From NCBI GenBank assembly GCA_001579985.1, contig LRSR01007705.1:1-60928 (forward strand): DNA of 60,928 bases, given 5' to 3'. The position numbers were made by a program, and so were the translations under genes. Numbering within the stretch: the first letter of the stretch is position 1; the number at the start of each line of letters is the position of its first letter. The notes under the pieces are model-generated. The model saw only the letters and a list, made by a program, of their open reading frames with translations. It did no database searches and had not been told where the DNA came from. The stretch is from Hypsibius dujardini. Taxonomy: Eukaryota > Tardigrada > Eutardigrada > Parachela > Hypsibiidae. Shown here in pieces: positions 48,801 to 60,244 of the stretch.

Positions 48801-50305
48801 GAAAATGCGCCTCGCCGAATACGTCTGCAGCGGGAACGAACGCGACACTCACCATTACTCCCTCAACGTGCCGCACTACACCCACATGACGTCGCCGATC
48901 CGTCGGTACGCGGACATCTGGGTGCACCGTCTCCTCTTAGCTGCGCAGGAGCAGAACCCCCGGGTTCCGGACGGGCTGACTCCGGAAATGATGAACGACA
49001 TTGCCAGCGCCTGTAATGTCGCCCACGGGGCCGCTAAAAGTTGCAGTGCGGCCAGTCAGAGTCTCTACATGGGGCTCCATCTACAGAAAAAGTACGGCGG
49101 TAGTAGCCGGGAAATGGGAACGGTGGTAGCGGTTTACGGGGCCCTTCGGGCGGTCGACATTTTAGCCCCGGAGTTGGGCTTTACAACGCGAGTCTTCTTA
49201 CGGGAACAGGTTATTAGGTCGAGGGTCAGTCATCGCGTTGCTGAGGGGAGACAGTTACTGGAACTGGAATGGGAGCAGTACGATGGTGAAAAAATCGTAA
49301 TTGATAAGCTTGGAATCGGGAGTCCAATTGAGGTGGATGTCGGATTGAAGGATGGTAATGTCCGCCTCATTAAGGTAATTTTACTATGCTTTCTTGTGAC
49401 ATTATTTAAGCTCCGAAGTCAGAAACACTTCGCAGTTATTTATTATTTAGACCTATTTTAGTGACCAATATACTAGTAACAACATATTCCGACAGTAAAG
49501 CCAGGAGTTATTTTATGATATTTTAAAGTTTGGAAAACACTGGCAGATTCCGTTTTTCTTCATTTGTAATGTAAAAGTGTATACAGATATGCAGTGATTT
49601 TTAGAATTGCATTACAGATGATTTGTGTGAAACTATTCCATTTTAAGTTTAATTTAAAGTCGATTGGCATCAACCACTAAACATGTGGAGGTCAGTGGGC
49701 GGAGCTATAGACCAAAACTGAAAAACTTCGATGGAAATTTCGGTTCTTTTCGAAAGATATCCAGGACTCCACCACTTGATCTCCATAAATTACTGAGGAA
49801 AAAGTGTTTTCTCAGTTGTGAAATATCACCGAAAAACTAGCTTGGCTTTACCCGCGAAATAATTGTTATTTTGAACACTAAAGTAGATAACATAAAAAGT
49901 ATTTCGGAGTGTTTCTGAATGCGGCACTTGAAATACTGCCCCAAGTTAATCTGTATCTCAGATTCGTATGATTTCATATGACTTCTCCTTGCAAAACATA
50001 ATAGGCTCGTAAGTTTATATTCGGAAAATTATTGGGAACACTAGTTTTCTGACACTTGTTCGGCTTTTAAAAAGTATATTTAAATGAAGAAGTACTTCTG
50101 CAAGCTACTAAAGATGCTAGACTAAAGGCTAGGAGCTATCGTTCTGTTCAATTCATTTTAGTACAACTCTTCTTGACCTTGTTTTTGTTATCACTAAGCA
50201 GCGGAGTTCGTTGGGATTTAAAGGATTACTGTGTGTTTTCTCGATTTCATTTGGTAGATTGCAATCACGCCGCCTCATCTACGCCGCCTCCACAAAACTA
50301 ACTGA
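39873..50305 (+). CDS. B2: second UPF1-like helicase / RNB exoribonuclease fusion (1632 aa)
   Basis: Twenty exons in the same phases as A2 (4899 nt): 39873-39997, 40167-40280, 40735-41062, 41130-41243, 41582-42262, 42782-43141, 43204-43809, 43941-44252, 44330-44425, 44495-44743, 44813-44972, 45391-45502, 45568-45718, 45802-46020, 47161-47334, 47404-47533, 47690-47783, 48451-48508, 48607-49374, 50258-50305. The CH region reads [33 protein letters not shown]. The ATPase has GPPGTGKT 455-462, DEAT 592-595, QYRMH and [11 protein letters not shown] has Asp 1153, 1159, 1161 and 1162 ([12 protein letters not shown]) and [21 protein letters not shown]1 ends NVRLIK. The exon 9 end is chosen to match A2 (donor gtgcga after TGGAAA); a later GT would break the frame. 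The tail is short ([15 protein letters not shown]). A possible AATAAA lies at 50803. Confidence 0.85.
43845..43895 (+). repeat. CAGA microsatellite in B2 intron 7
   Basis: cagacaaacagacagacaac and following cagacagacagacag fill the middle of this 131-base intron. It occupies the same intron as the TCTG repeat of A2 but in the opposite orientation. Confidence 0.85.
46021..47160. other. B2 intron 14, AT-rich, no gene
   Basis: It contains a one-sided GGGCGGAG-family MITE piece (about 46215-46290), long runs of tttaaatt-like sequence, and atcaatcaatcac/gtgattgattgat as a small inverted repeat near 46600-46635. No extra exon is seen. Confidence 0.5.
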
Positions 50306-50836
50306 TAGTGATAAGCCCTATTTTGAAGACCGTGTACAACGGTTGACGGAATCCGTGCTTCCCGATGCCTTGGAGGACTTGAGTCTGTAATATCAGCTGC
50401 CCCGATACTTCAGTCCCTCCGTATAGGTGGTTGCAGAATACAGCCGAAGTCATAACATGCCGCGTTTATGAATCGTTACGAGTCGCTTCAACGTTAATGC
50501 TCATACACATAACACCAACTATATATTAAATTCACAAGCGGTTGTTAATGTCCTAATGAGTTCTAAAAAATGAGCCAGATTTAGAAGGCGGGTAGTGCTT
50601 GCTCCTGGTTTTGTTTTCCTTTTTTCCCTCATCGTTTTCTTCGTTGCTTTTCCCATATTTTTTTCGGTATCACTTCGCATCTAAGGCATTCGATTTTGCC
50701 TCGCATGTTTCATTAATTGAACTGGGAAAATAAAATTGACCTTTCTAGTTTTCTGTCGTGGTATTTATTTGATTAATTGCTACAATAACGCTGTTCGCCC
50801 GTAATAAACGGGAAAAAGCATCCTAAATGATGCAGA

Positions 50837-50980
50837 TTGTTGCGAAGATGGTTGCGACGGTGTCGGATGGTTGCGCAGACCGGTCATCTCGAGGTGGGCG
50901 TTCATATCCCCGATGTCAGCTTCTACATTGAAACCGGTTCCAACTTGGTTCTAACATTCATATGGCTAAAAGGTGAAGCT
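50837..50980 (+). pseudogene. D: RNB exon-14 fragment
   Basis: The stretch reads HLEVGVHIPDVSFYIETGSN, which matches exon 14 of the family (LEIGVHIADVTSFVEAGSN). The catalytic TIDPP...DLDD part is not recognisable upstream and the frame then runs into a CTGT microsatellite. It is a relic of yet another copy. Confidence 0.65.
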
Positions 50981-52145
50981 GAATTGCAGGGTGTCTGCCT
51001 GCCGTTCTGCTTGTCTGTCGATGTCGGTCTGCGTCGGTCGGCTTCTCAGTCTGCCTGCTGTCTCTCTCTGTCTCTCTCTGTCTCTCTCTGTCTGTCTGTC
51101 TGATTCTAACTGTCTGACTGTCTGTATCTATTTAAATCTGTATGTTGCCTGTCTGTATGTGTCCATCTGTCCGTTGGTCGGTAGGCCTGCTAGAGCATCT
51201 ATCTGTCGGGCGATTGTTCTGTCTGCAATTTTGTGTCTATCAATCGGCCTTGTTTTGGGCTTACATAAGTTATACGAAGTCGTACAAAGTCATACATATG
51301 CTTAAGGACAAAGTAAAATAAATATTTAATTTTTGTGTTTTTTTCGTTTTTAGTAAAATCAGTTTTCGTAGTTTTACTATTTTGATGATTCCGTTTTCCG
51401 TGTTTTGGCTTTTGCTTAAATTGGATTTTTGTAGTTTTCATTTAGGCACTGACTGGCCTTCCCCGGGGGGAGGGGGGCGGAGAAGGGGAAGAAAGAGAGA
51501 GGGGTCTTCATTAAAAAGAACTATCCCATACCCTTCCCCAAAAACAATATCCAAAATACGGTTACATTTACTATTTTAAATACCGGGCCACATTGCGTAA
51601 CAAAAGTGATTGTAACCCTTTTCAGTCCCTGGAGTAAAGCAGTGACTAAACGGAGTACCATTTATGGCACAATATTTATTGGGACTTGAACATCTTTCCA
51701 GAGTAAACTCGAAAAGGCTGAAAATGGAGAAAAAAATTCTCGATTTCATTAAGTTAGCTACGCACGGACTTTGAAATTACTTACAGTATTGGTAAAGGAC
51801 GAATACAGTGCCAATTGACCACTGGTCGGTCGTTCTTGTAATTAAAGTATCTACCTCATTGTGAATTTTATTGTTGTTTTTTATTATGTTTCTCTGTCAA
51901 CTCAGCGGTGTGTGCTCTGCCTCATGCGAGAAGGGTGACGGTTTAATTCCTGAATGCAAATTTTTTCCATTTTTTTTCTCATCCCTAGAGGCCGGTTGGT
52001 CATGCCAAATGATGTCAAATGATGTGACTGACCATTGGTCAACCAATTGTGGCTCATTCCAGAATAGTATCTGTTTTTGCATCAAATTTTGGGATACAAT
52101 TATGGATTCATTTTGGTATGCAAAAAAATATTGACCACCAAATTG

Positions 52146-52388
52146 CGAAGGATAAGGAGAAGTCTGTATTTCGGTTCATCCTCCAGTTAGTCGATAAATC
52201 GGCTCACTCAAGGGTTCCTCCTTGATGGCAGGTGCTTGATTGTTTGATATTTTGTACAATATCCTAGTATGCTATAGCACTTCTAAAAATCAAACAATCA
52301 AGCAGCTGCCATCAAAGAGAAACCCATGAGTGAGCCGATTTATCGACCAACTGGAGGGTGAGCAGAAATACAGACTTCTCCTCATACT
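52146..52388. repeat. Foldback element, copy 2
   Basis: Arms such as gataaatcggctcactca and tgagtgagccgatttatc, and tggcaggtgcttgattgttt against its complement, flank a 40-base centre. It is homologous to 21059-21297 together with several hundred bases on its left. Confidence 0.8.
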
Positions 52389-52516
52389 GTATGGTACCGT
52401 TTCAAGAACCATGAAGGATTTCAATTAAGTTTCGAATGATTGTCATTTCTTTGCTGTTACACAGTCCCTTTTTTTGCGAGACAGTCACTGGGCCAAAAAG
52501 GGACACCGGTCATACA

Positions 52517-54325
52517 TCACTCAAAGGCCGTCCAAGACGGTAGAAAATACTCTGTTGCATTAATCATCGCCTTGAAAGCACTGCCCTCCCTCGGCCAATT
52601 GCGGTAATAGTAAATCTCCTTAGCATCACTCAGGTAAGCGCCCCACCAACCAAATGTGCCGATACTCAGAATGATCTTGTCCATGAGGCTCAGAATGGCC
52701 ATGTCCACCGCTTCGGAATTTCCGTCCATGAACAAGAAGTTCGGTTCCTTGTAGAGTTCCTTGCAATAGGAAATGTCGTTGCTGATCACAATAAATATCA
52801 CCGACTGTGAAGTCCGTTGAAAGTGCAGCGCCGCTCGAAGGAGGTAATCCTCCGTCGCGGTCTTATGTCCGAACTTCATCTGCCCCGGGTCCGTCATGTC
52901 ACCGCGCCGAACGTGGATCCCAACTAAGACGGGAAGATCTCCGTCCTGGAAGGTTGTTCCGTTGTTGAGGGAAAGAACGAAGGCGTTGATTTTCTGTTCG
53001 ATCGCCCGCAGAGCATCGCGGTAAACCGTCTGACTGAACGTGAACATGGAACGGATGTCTGCGCGGAACTCGTCAAAGTACCGCCATGCCTGCATGTAAC
53101 CCGCGAGCATCACGTTGCGCGGTCCCTTGGTGTTGGTGACGTTCCCCATGGATTGGGTGTACCGCCCAGCAGCGGACTCACCGATTTGAGCTTGTGCCAG
53201 AGCGTTGTCACTTTCGTCCCCAAACAGCTGGGTTCGTGTTCGCCGCTCCATGACGAAGCCTACAAGCTTAGCTTGCTTAATTGTAGATCAACTTTTGTAA
53301 TCAAAATTATATCAACTTAATGAAAATGAAGTTCCAGATTAATTAATGTTTTAAACCATTTATTGAATTACAGTAGATGATATGTTTAATTTAAGAACTG
53401 AATTCTAATCAGTCTTATACCGTAATCGTTTGAATCCCAGTTTTCGTAATATAAATGAACTTAAAATTATTTACTCATTGATTTAAAATGAAACATGATT
53501 TTTCCATTTTGGTGTTTTAAATCATCTTCTAGAATCAACTAAAGACCGCTACCTTCGAAGTACGCTTCGTGGTGGTCCACTTTCAGGAGTGCTGGCCGGC
53601 GGTTATTCGAGCGAGCCACACCGAACATGGACGCGACATTGAACATCCAGTTGCCGAGACCGCCGGGGATGATTCCGTGAGCGACGTAGAGGGAGTGCTC
53701 GGTGCGGGGAGTGGCTTGATTGAGGCGGACGTTGTATAGTCCGGCGCGGGAAAGACGTTCGGTGACGCGGAGTTGCAGGCGTTGGATGGTTAGGTTCACG
53801 AGCTGGTCATGGGACGTGGCGGATAGACCAAAGTTGGCGCTGATGAGGCCAAACTTGTTGAACAGACTGAGTTTCTGAAAACCGGAGGCGTTAATATTCA
53901 AGGAAGGCAGGCAGGCAGAAAGATTGATAAGGAGATAGGCAGATAGACAAACAGAAAGAAACGCAGAAACGCAGACGGAAAGCGAAGACAGGCAGGCAGG
54001 CAATCAGACAGGCAATCAGACAGACAGACGTGAGATAATTATAAGCAGTTATGTTATTGAATACCTGCGCTAATGTTAAGACTGGTAACTCGCCGAGGTG
54101 AGTATCGACAAAAGGCAATCCGTCCTCCTCTATTTGCGTGAAGGTTGTCATATTATGCTTTCTTGTGCCGGGAAAGTGAGGCGACGGGCCAGGGAAGATT
54201 CCGCCGTATAACATCCAAACAAACGTGGCTCCTGCTAGGGCTACCAGGACGAAGATGTAAGCACGCCGTAGACGATCGGATAAGGGTATCACCCACCTCC
54301 ACCATGTTTTCGGTGGCTGTTTCAC
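52517..54325 (-). CDS. FT1: GT11 alpha-1,2-fucosyltransferase-like (441 aa)
   Basis: Three exons, 54325-54065, 53874-53553 and 53259-52517, give 1326 in-frame bases. A short cytosolic tail and a membrane anchor at residues 22-41 (AYIFVLVALAGATFVWMLYG) make it a type II Golgi protein. The luminal domain shows the GT11 signatures: [24 protein letters not shown] (HVRRGD 310-315), [13 protein letters not shown] and [25 protein letters not shown]. The family transfers fucose from GDP-fucose to galactose on glycans; the exact acceptor cannot be read from sequence. The intron between exons 2 and 3 (after YFEG) is absent from FT2. Intron 1 is a tetranucleotide microsatellite. No frame break is seen. 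Confidence 0.85.
53890..54035. repeat. CAGA/CAGG microsatellite in FT1 intron 1
   Basis: aggcaggcaggcagaaag, then gatagacaaacagaaagaaa and caggcaggcaggcaatcaga fill the intron. Sense RNA would carry CTGT/CCTG repeats. Confidence 0.85.
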
Positions 54326-56851
54326 TGAACTGGTTTCACCATCGTCATGTCTGAAAATAGTATACAGAGAACACTTACGTGGGCCTCTCTCTCGAGGTCT
54401 GATTCGCGTACCCGAGTCCCTCTACTCACGTATTTAGTATGTCAAAGGATCCCGCCATGTGACCCTTTAGGATTAGGTCTGCGTCGAGCTCCCAATCATT
54501 CCACATCCATAATCATCCAGAAGGACTGAGCCCAGATGGTCTATGCAGTTCCGTTCAGTAAGTAGCTACGATCTGCCTAACTTCGCAATACGTAATTTAT
54601 GGTCCGTCACGGGTAGAGCCAGTAGAAATCAGGGACGGGAGTAATGCCACAGTATATATATATTATAATATGATATAGATATATATGTATGGGTGTGCGA
54701 CGGTTCCACGCGAAGACGCATCAGCATAGGAAGAGTTCGGCATCGACTTATGGCTGATTTGTATTACGTTCCACGTTTCGTCTGTTTTCCCCCACCATTC
54801 CGCAAAGTATTGCGTGGGGGGGGGGTGTGAAGATGGAGAGTGAAGTCAGTCGGCGCGAGAATATTACAACAGCAGAGCACCGTAAGTACGTGTCGAACGG
54901 ATATGGATGTGGACCTTCCGATAGCCGCCGTGCATGTTGTGGATAAGACAATAAACTGTGCAAATCTGACCGTGATTATACAAGTACTACTGTGTATGCG
55001 TTATTAGAGTACACTAACTGTAACGACAGTTTGTGCTGCAGCTATCACTGCTGTGAACTACAACATCTGCGAGACTTACAGTGTATTATTGTGTACAGTG
55101 CAGCATTACCAATTGTTTGCTCTTTTCAGGGTGGCTGTGCTGAAACGTGAATGAAAATACGCGTCTGTATGGACTGTCGGACACCTTTCCTCCTATGTAT
55201 GTATTTATTCCAAAGTCCACCGATAATAGCATGTGCAGATATTATGTAGCCGCATGTAATGGAACAGTGGATTGATCGTTGAATGCCGTTCCCGGGTGGG
55301 ACAGAAAAAAGTAACACTCAGTCGGCCGGACGTGGTTAGTATACGGTTAGTAGGGCACCAGCAGCGGCAGGACCATCGGACCCACGATCGTGCCGGATAA
55401 AAAAGTGCTGTTATTTTGATTACGCTTACGAGCGAGCGCGTGGCGTCCTCTTTTTTGTTTGAGCTAATGTACTATACGAGTTCGTAGAGGGCCTCCTCTC
55501 CTGTAATACGACAGGCCGCCTTTTTAACCTTCTAACGCCCTGTGCCAGATCGGACACAATTTGCCAGAATTATTTTGCCCTTTCATAGTTCTGTTTAGTT
55601 AAGAAAAAACATTAATTTTTAATTTCTTGAACGACTTTGAAAAATTCATGTTTTTTGGGCTGACCACTGTCCACTGTCGATTTAGAAACAAAATTACCAA
55701 TGAAAACTTTTTCTTGCACTTGTCCGCGCCTTATTTGGTTAAAACATCAATCAACCAATCAACGTGTTTCCATTGTAATCAGTTTTATTCATTTTTGGAC
55801 AAAAAATTGGACACCTTCGCTGACCACTGACCACAAGCGAGTCAACAATCCAACTCAGATAATTATTTTTAGAGACTTTTAATAGATGCTCGACCTGATG
55901 GATGGATAAAATCACATATTTTTAGAAATTTCGGCCAGCTCACAGCCTGCGGAGACCTTTTTCACGCAAATTACCAGACCATAATCTCTAATTTTCAAGC
56001 AAGACATCGACTTTTAAAATCAGTTGAGCTTGGTAAAATCGCTCGAACCATCTCTGTGTGAAAATTCGGAGACCGCCATGTCGTCATTTGACAACATCGG
56101 GCGTTAACGGGTCAGTTAAAGCTTACCTGGGGCAGTATTCAAGTGCCGAATTCAGAATCACTTCAAACTATTTTTCCTCTTTAGACGCCTACTTCAGTGA
56201 TAATTATTCTAATTTGTTTCGCCGTCGAAATCAGACAAAGTTTTTTCGATGTTATTTTAAAATTCGTAAAACACAGAGAGATTCCATGTTCCTTCATTCA
56301 AAAACCACAATTTTTACAACTAACTTAAAAAGATTATTTTAAAAATTGTTTCATTTCAAATTTAATTTTAAACCGGTTGGCATTATCCAAGTATTTTTCG
56401 GAGATCAGGGGGCGGAGCTCTGGGTATCTTTCAAAAAGGAGTGGAGTGTTAGCCCAAAACTGGACAGCTTGGCTGGAAATATCTTTCAAAAAGGACTGAT
56501 ATTTCCAGCCAAGCTGTCCAGTTTTGGGCTAACACTCCACCCAATGACCTCAGACTTATTTAGGTTAATGTCAATCGACTCCAAATTAAATTTGAAATGA
56601 AATAATGTCAAAAGATCTTCTTTATAAAATGTAGTTCTAGAAGTCACAATTTTTACATTGAAAATTAAGGGAAATAGAGTCTTCCAATGTTTTTCTTCCA
56701 AGAATTACAATCGTCTGGTCTACCGCGCATAAACAGTCCCTTTGTGGGTTAATTGAAAAAACATGCTTTGAATTGCTAGGCATTAAAAATGGGCAAGATC
56801 CCACTTTAGTAATGAGGTCTCAGGCAAAAAAAAATCCACCCTCTCAAATGG
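54326..56851. other. Spacer upstream of FT1 and downstream of FT2
   Basis: No exon is supported. There is a TA-rich run near 54650-54690, a G-run at 54817-54826, and the foldback at 56345-56610. The FT1 promoter should lie just right of 54325, but I see no clear core motif. Confidence 0.5.
56345..56612. repeat. Foldback/MITE with a perfect 42-bp inner hairpin
   Basis: 56441-56482 and 56499-56540 are exact reverse complements (gtggagtgttagcccaaaac ... gttttgggctaacactccac) with a 16-base loop. Outer arms (ttcatttcaaatttaatttt and aattaaatttgaaatgaa) are imperfect. The left arm carries gggggcggagctctggg, linking it to the MITE family at 13092 and 34448. Confidence 0.85.
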
Positions 56852-58350
56852 CTATTCAAACGGTGTCCAAGACGGCAGAAAGAATTCTTCGACATTGAAC
56901 AGTCGCTGCATATCACTGCCGCGCCGGGGCCAGTCCCTGAAATAGTAAACCTCTTTGGCGTCACTGAGGTAGGCGCCCCACCAGCCGTACGTGCCGACAC
57001 TGAGAATGATCCGGTCCATCAGGCTTAAAATAGCGATATCGATTGCTTCCGCGTTGTTTTCCATAAACAAAAAATTGGGCTCCTTAAAGAGCTGCCGGCA
57101 GTAGGGGATATCATTGCTAATCACTATGAACACCACCTGCGACTGCGTTCGCTCAAAATGGAGCGCCGCTCGCAGGAGGTACTCCTCCGTGGCCGGACGA
57201 TGACCGTGCTTCATCTGCCCCTCCGTGGTGATGTCCCCTCTCCGAACATGTATTCCAATCAGTGTCGGCAATTGTTCCTTAACTTGGCCGTTTGTTCTGT
57301 CTGTTCGTTTTAATTTCAGCGTCGGAAATCGTTCCTTTATTTTTCCGGTGGTTTGTTCCCCTTGGTTTAGCGAGAATAATTGTTCCCAAATATTTCTGCT
57401 CCTTTCCTTCGTTCCTTTTTGCGTTGTTAATTGTTCCGCAATTGTTCCGTTCCATTCTTTCGTTCTATTCGGCATGAGCAGTTCCTCCGCATTTCTGGCG
57501 TTCGTCTTTCTCGTTCCCTCCTGCTGCAAGAGTTGTTCCTTAACGTTTCCATCCCGTTCGTCCGCTCGTAGGGTCGGCGACAGTTGTTCCTCAATTTTGC
57601 CCTTCCCTTCATCCGTTCGCTTGAGATAAACTGTCAATTGTTGTTCGATAGCTCGAAGACTACTCCGGAAAACTTCCCGACTGAATGTAAATAGAGATCT
57701 TACGTCGTCTCGATACAGATCAAAATACCTCCACGACTGAAGGTATCCGGCCAGTATCACATTGCGTGGACCCTTGGCAGCCGTTAAGTTCGCCATGGCA
57801 GGGGTGAATTTCCCGGCAGCCATTTCGCCGATTATTGAGCTTTGGAACAAGGCTTCAGAATCGCTACCAAGCAGGTTCGTTCGGTTCTTCTTTTCCACGG
57901 AGAACGCCTCGAAGTCTTTCTCGGCCCAGTAGTCCTTCAAGAGAGACGGACGCCGGTGGTTGGTCTGCGCCACTCCGAACATGGAGCCAACCATGAACAT
58001 CCAGTTGCCGAGACCGCCGTCGATGATGACGTGAGAAACGTAGAGGCTGTCGTTAGTGATGGGGGTGGTTTGGTTGAGGCGAATGGCGTACTGTCCGGCA
58101 CGGGAAAGCCGATCAGTGACTCGGAGTTGGAGACGTTGGATGGTGAGGTTAATAATTTGGTGGTGGGAGACGGCAGATATGTCAAATTTCACGCCGTTCG
58201 GGCCGAGATCATTGATGCGCTCCAATTTCTATAAGTGAAGGTGCTAGAGAATTTTGGTGAAATTTTTTGAACATACAGATACACAAACAAACAGAAGGAC
58301 ATGGACGAACGGACAAATTGAAAGACAGACATACAGAGACACAGACATAA

Positions 58351-58383
<33 letters not shown>

Positions 58384-58397
58384 CAGACACAGACACA

Positions 58398-58457
<60 letters not shown>

Positions 58458-58800
58458 GACAGACAGACTGACAGACTGACAGGCACAATCTCAACAATAC
58501 CTGCTCCAGGGTCAGGGGGTCAACAACTTGCTGGTCGTCATCATCTTCTTCAACAGCATTGAGCATATACGTCTCATAGTCCGGATCAATCAGCGAACTA
58601 AGCGAAAATCGTTTCCGATTGTGCGTAGTATTCCTCGTAAAAAACGGATATCCCATGGCTTCGGCTAGCATAATATGAGGCCTGGTCAGCACGCCCACAG
58701 AAGACATCCACATGACGGTGATCACCGTCAGACCTCCCAGTACCGCGATGTAAAGATGGCGCAGTCGCTCCGGCGAAAGAGTCTGCCACCATGCCTTCAT
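56852..58800 (-). CDS. FT2: GT11 fucosyltransferase-like with a 17-residue repeat insert (558 aa)
   Basis: Two exons, 58800-58501 and 58228-56852, give 1677 in-frame bases. The start chosen is the ATG at 58800 ([13 protein letters not shown]), aligned with FT1. A membrane anchor follows at about residues 18-38. GT11 signatures: [25 protein letters not shown] (HVRRGD 427-432), [13 protein letters not shown] and [20 protein letters not shown]. The insert at about 304-423 has seven units of mostly 17 residues, each with (G/x)x(I/V)xEQL, and is absent from FT1. Exon 2 here is continuous where FT1 has an intron. Intron 1 is almost entirely CA and CAGA repeats. The role should be Golgi fucosylation like FT1; the charged insert could act as a spacer or oligomerisation arm. 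Confidence 0.85.
57260..57619 (-). repeat. 51-bp coding tandem repeat in FT2
   Basis: On the minus strand the EQL-type motif recurs at ORF spacing of exactly 17 residues six times, with one 19-residue step: KIEEQL, NVKEQL, NAEELL, TIAEQL, NIWEQL, KIKERF, QVKEQL. In DNA the tell-tale is gttgttcct/attgttcc on the plus strand about every 51 bases. Confidence 0.85.
58262..58485. repeat. CAGA and CA microsatellite in FT2 intron 1
   Basis: A degenerate CAGA tract leads into an uninterrupted CA run (58401-58452) and then gacagactgacag. It spans about 80% of the intron. Confidence 0.95.
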
Positions 58801-60244
58801 GGTCGGATATTTCACTCACACATCCCAAACAGGCATCTTATTACGTCTTGACCGAAGGAAAATTCAGTTCCTCTAGTAAGTTTTTGAAGCTGAGGCACAA
58901 ACACACTCACACGTGCCGATCAATCAACGGATTGTCCGGGGCCAACAGACGTTCACAGTGCCGGCAAGTCCGTCTTAATAATATTTTGTCTAGTAGTTCG
59001 CGCCTCCATTGTCTGTTTGAATTTCGCGTGACGCGCGGACCTCAACAATGTACTACACTCCTCTCCAGCTCGGCATTACGACAGTATGTGCGAAGGGTGT
59101 CTCCCTTACTTGCCTCCTCACTGACCCACATATCTGAGAGCGAGAGAGGCGTATGTCTCTGGCAATGTGTTTAAATTTTACGCCATGTCAGACATTTTCC
59201 GGTTCAACGCGAGGCGGCTAACAAAAAGGTCCGCCCGTCATATCATGGTTCTAGACTAGTGCTAGACTACTATCGCGTATGGCAGAGTACGTCACTTGTG
59301 ATGCAGACAGGCCCTTATTGTGTGTGCAGGGGTCAAAATTAAACCTGCGCACATGCAGAATAATCGATCTGATCTATGCGGAAAACCAATCCGAAATGTA
59401 AGAGATGAGCAGGCGGTCCGCGGTCAGCCTAGATGTGTTGCATCATATCGGCACCCTTTGAAAACATCCATGTGGTCGTGATTACTGTTTATATGTCTGT
59501 CTGTCCTGCTGTACAGGTCGCGGTCGTCGGACAGCAGGAACAACAGTACCGGCAGGTATACTATAGCTAGTACCTGACTGCATTTTTGGGACGAAAAGTC
59601 CCGCGAGAATACCGGGCATCTGTTGTAAACTTGTACGTGCAGTTTACCTGTCAGGATTACAGGATCCGAAAAACTGATGTCCGTTAGGAAGAAAGTATTC
59701 TGCTGAAGAGCTCTGGGAGGTTAGTACGTGTGCAAAGCATTGAACTGGCGTAGACATGTGCAGTGACGTAGTGTGGGGTTTCCACTCTGTCGGTGTCAGT
59801 GAGTTTCGGTTGTTTGAATTTTTCAAAGAGTTCCATTTTCCCCCGCTTGAAGAATATGAAGTTCATTTGAAGAGACACGCGTCACAATCGGGTTTCTACT
59901 GGCATAACCAATGTAAAGATGATTGCAGTCAGCAGAATCTCGTCACAACAAATTTTTTAACACGACACAAATATTGACATAGACTCCAATGCCTTCCCTG
60001 ACAGAGGCACAGGCACAGACAGAGGCACAGGCACAGACAAACACAGACACAGACACAGAGAGACACAAACAGATACAAACAGACAAACACAGACACAAAC
60101 ACAGACACAGACACAGACAAAGGCACAGGCACAAGCATAAACATGGGAGCGGAAGCCTTTGCTCAACATCAAGCAACCTAAGCCTAGTTTATCAACGTGT
60201 CGAACCCTAGTAAATTAAAGGTTTCGGGGGTCGATACATTCTTA
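58801..60244. other. Spacer upstream of FT2
   Basis: No exon is supported. It should contain the FT2 promoter; no clear TATA box is seen on the minus strand close to 58800. A CAGA/CACAGA microsatellite fills 59995-60140. Confidence 0.5.
59995..60140. repeat. Intergenic CACAGA microsatellite
   Basis: gacagaggcacaggcacaga and cacagacacagagagacac units run for about 145 bases. It lies downstream of FT3, outside any exon. Confidence 0.9.

Larger units (their letters stand above)
50306..52516. other. Spacer between B2 and FT1
   Basis: It holds the D fragment (50837-50980), a CTGT microsatellite (about 51010-51190), a G-rich block (51460-51505) shared with 17075 and 38425, and a stretch (51710-52420) shared with 20700-21350 that includes a foldback. 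No intact gene is seen. Confidence 0.55.

Noticed and set aside
23489-50305. Orthologue of HELZ2
   Set aside because: The module order differs, there is no second helicase after the RNB/S1 part, and the N-terminal Cys/His region looks like UPF1.
50985-51305. Leu/Ser/Cys-rich plus-strand frames
   Set aside because: They come from the CTGT microsatellite downstream of the D fragment.
57225-57629. Plus-strand 134-codon frame opposite FT2
   Set aside because: Antisense shadow of the 51-bp repeat; no domain or splice support.
58381-58452. CRISPR-like regular repeats
   Set aside because: Simple-sequence DNA without unique spacers, in a eukaryotic intron.
58209-58486. Cys/Val- and Ser/Val-rich frames over the CA/CAGA tracts (likewise 59929-60176 and 60697-60924)
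   Set aside because: These are translations of microsatellites inside introns or spacers.
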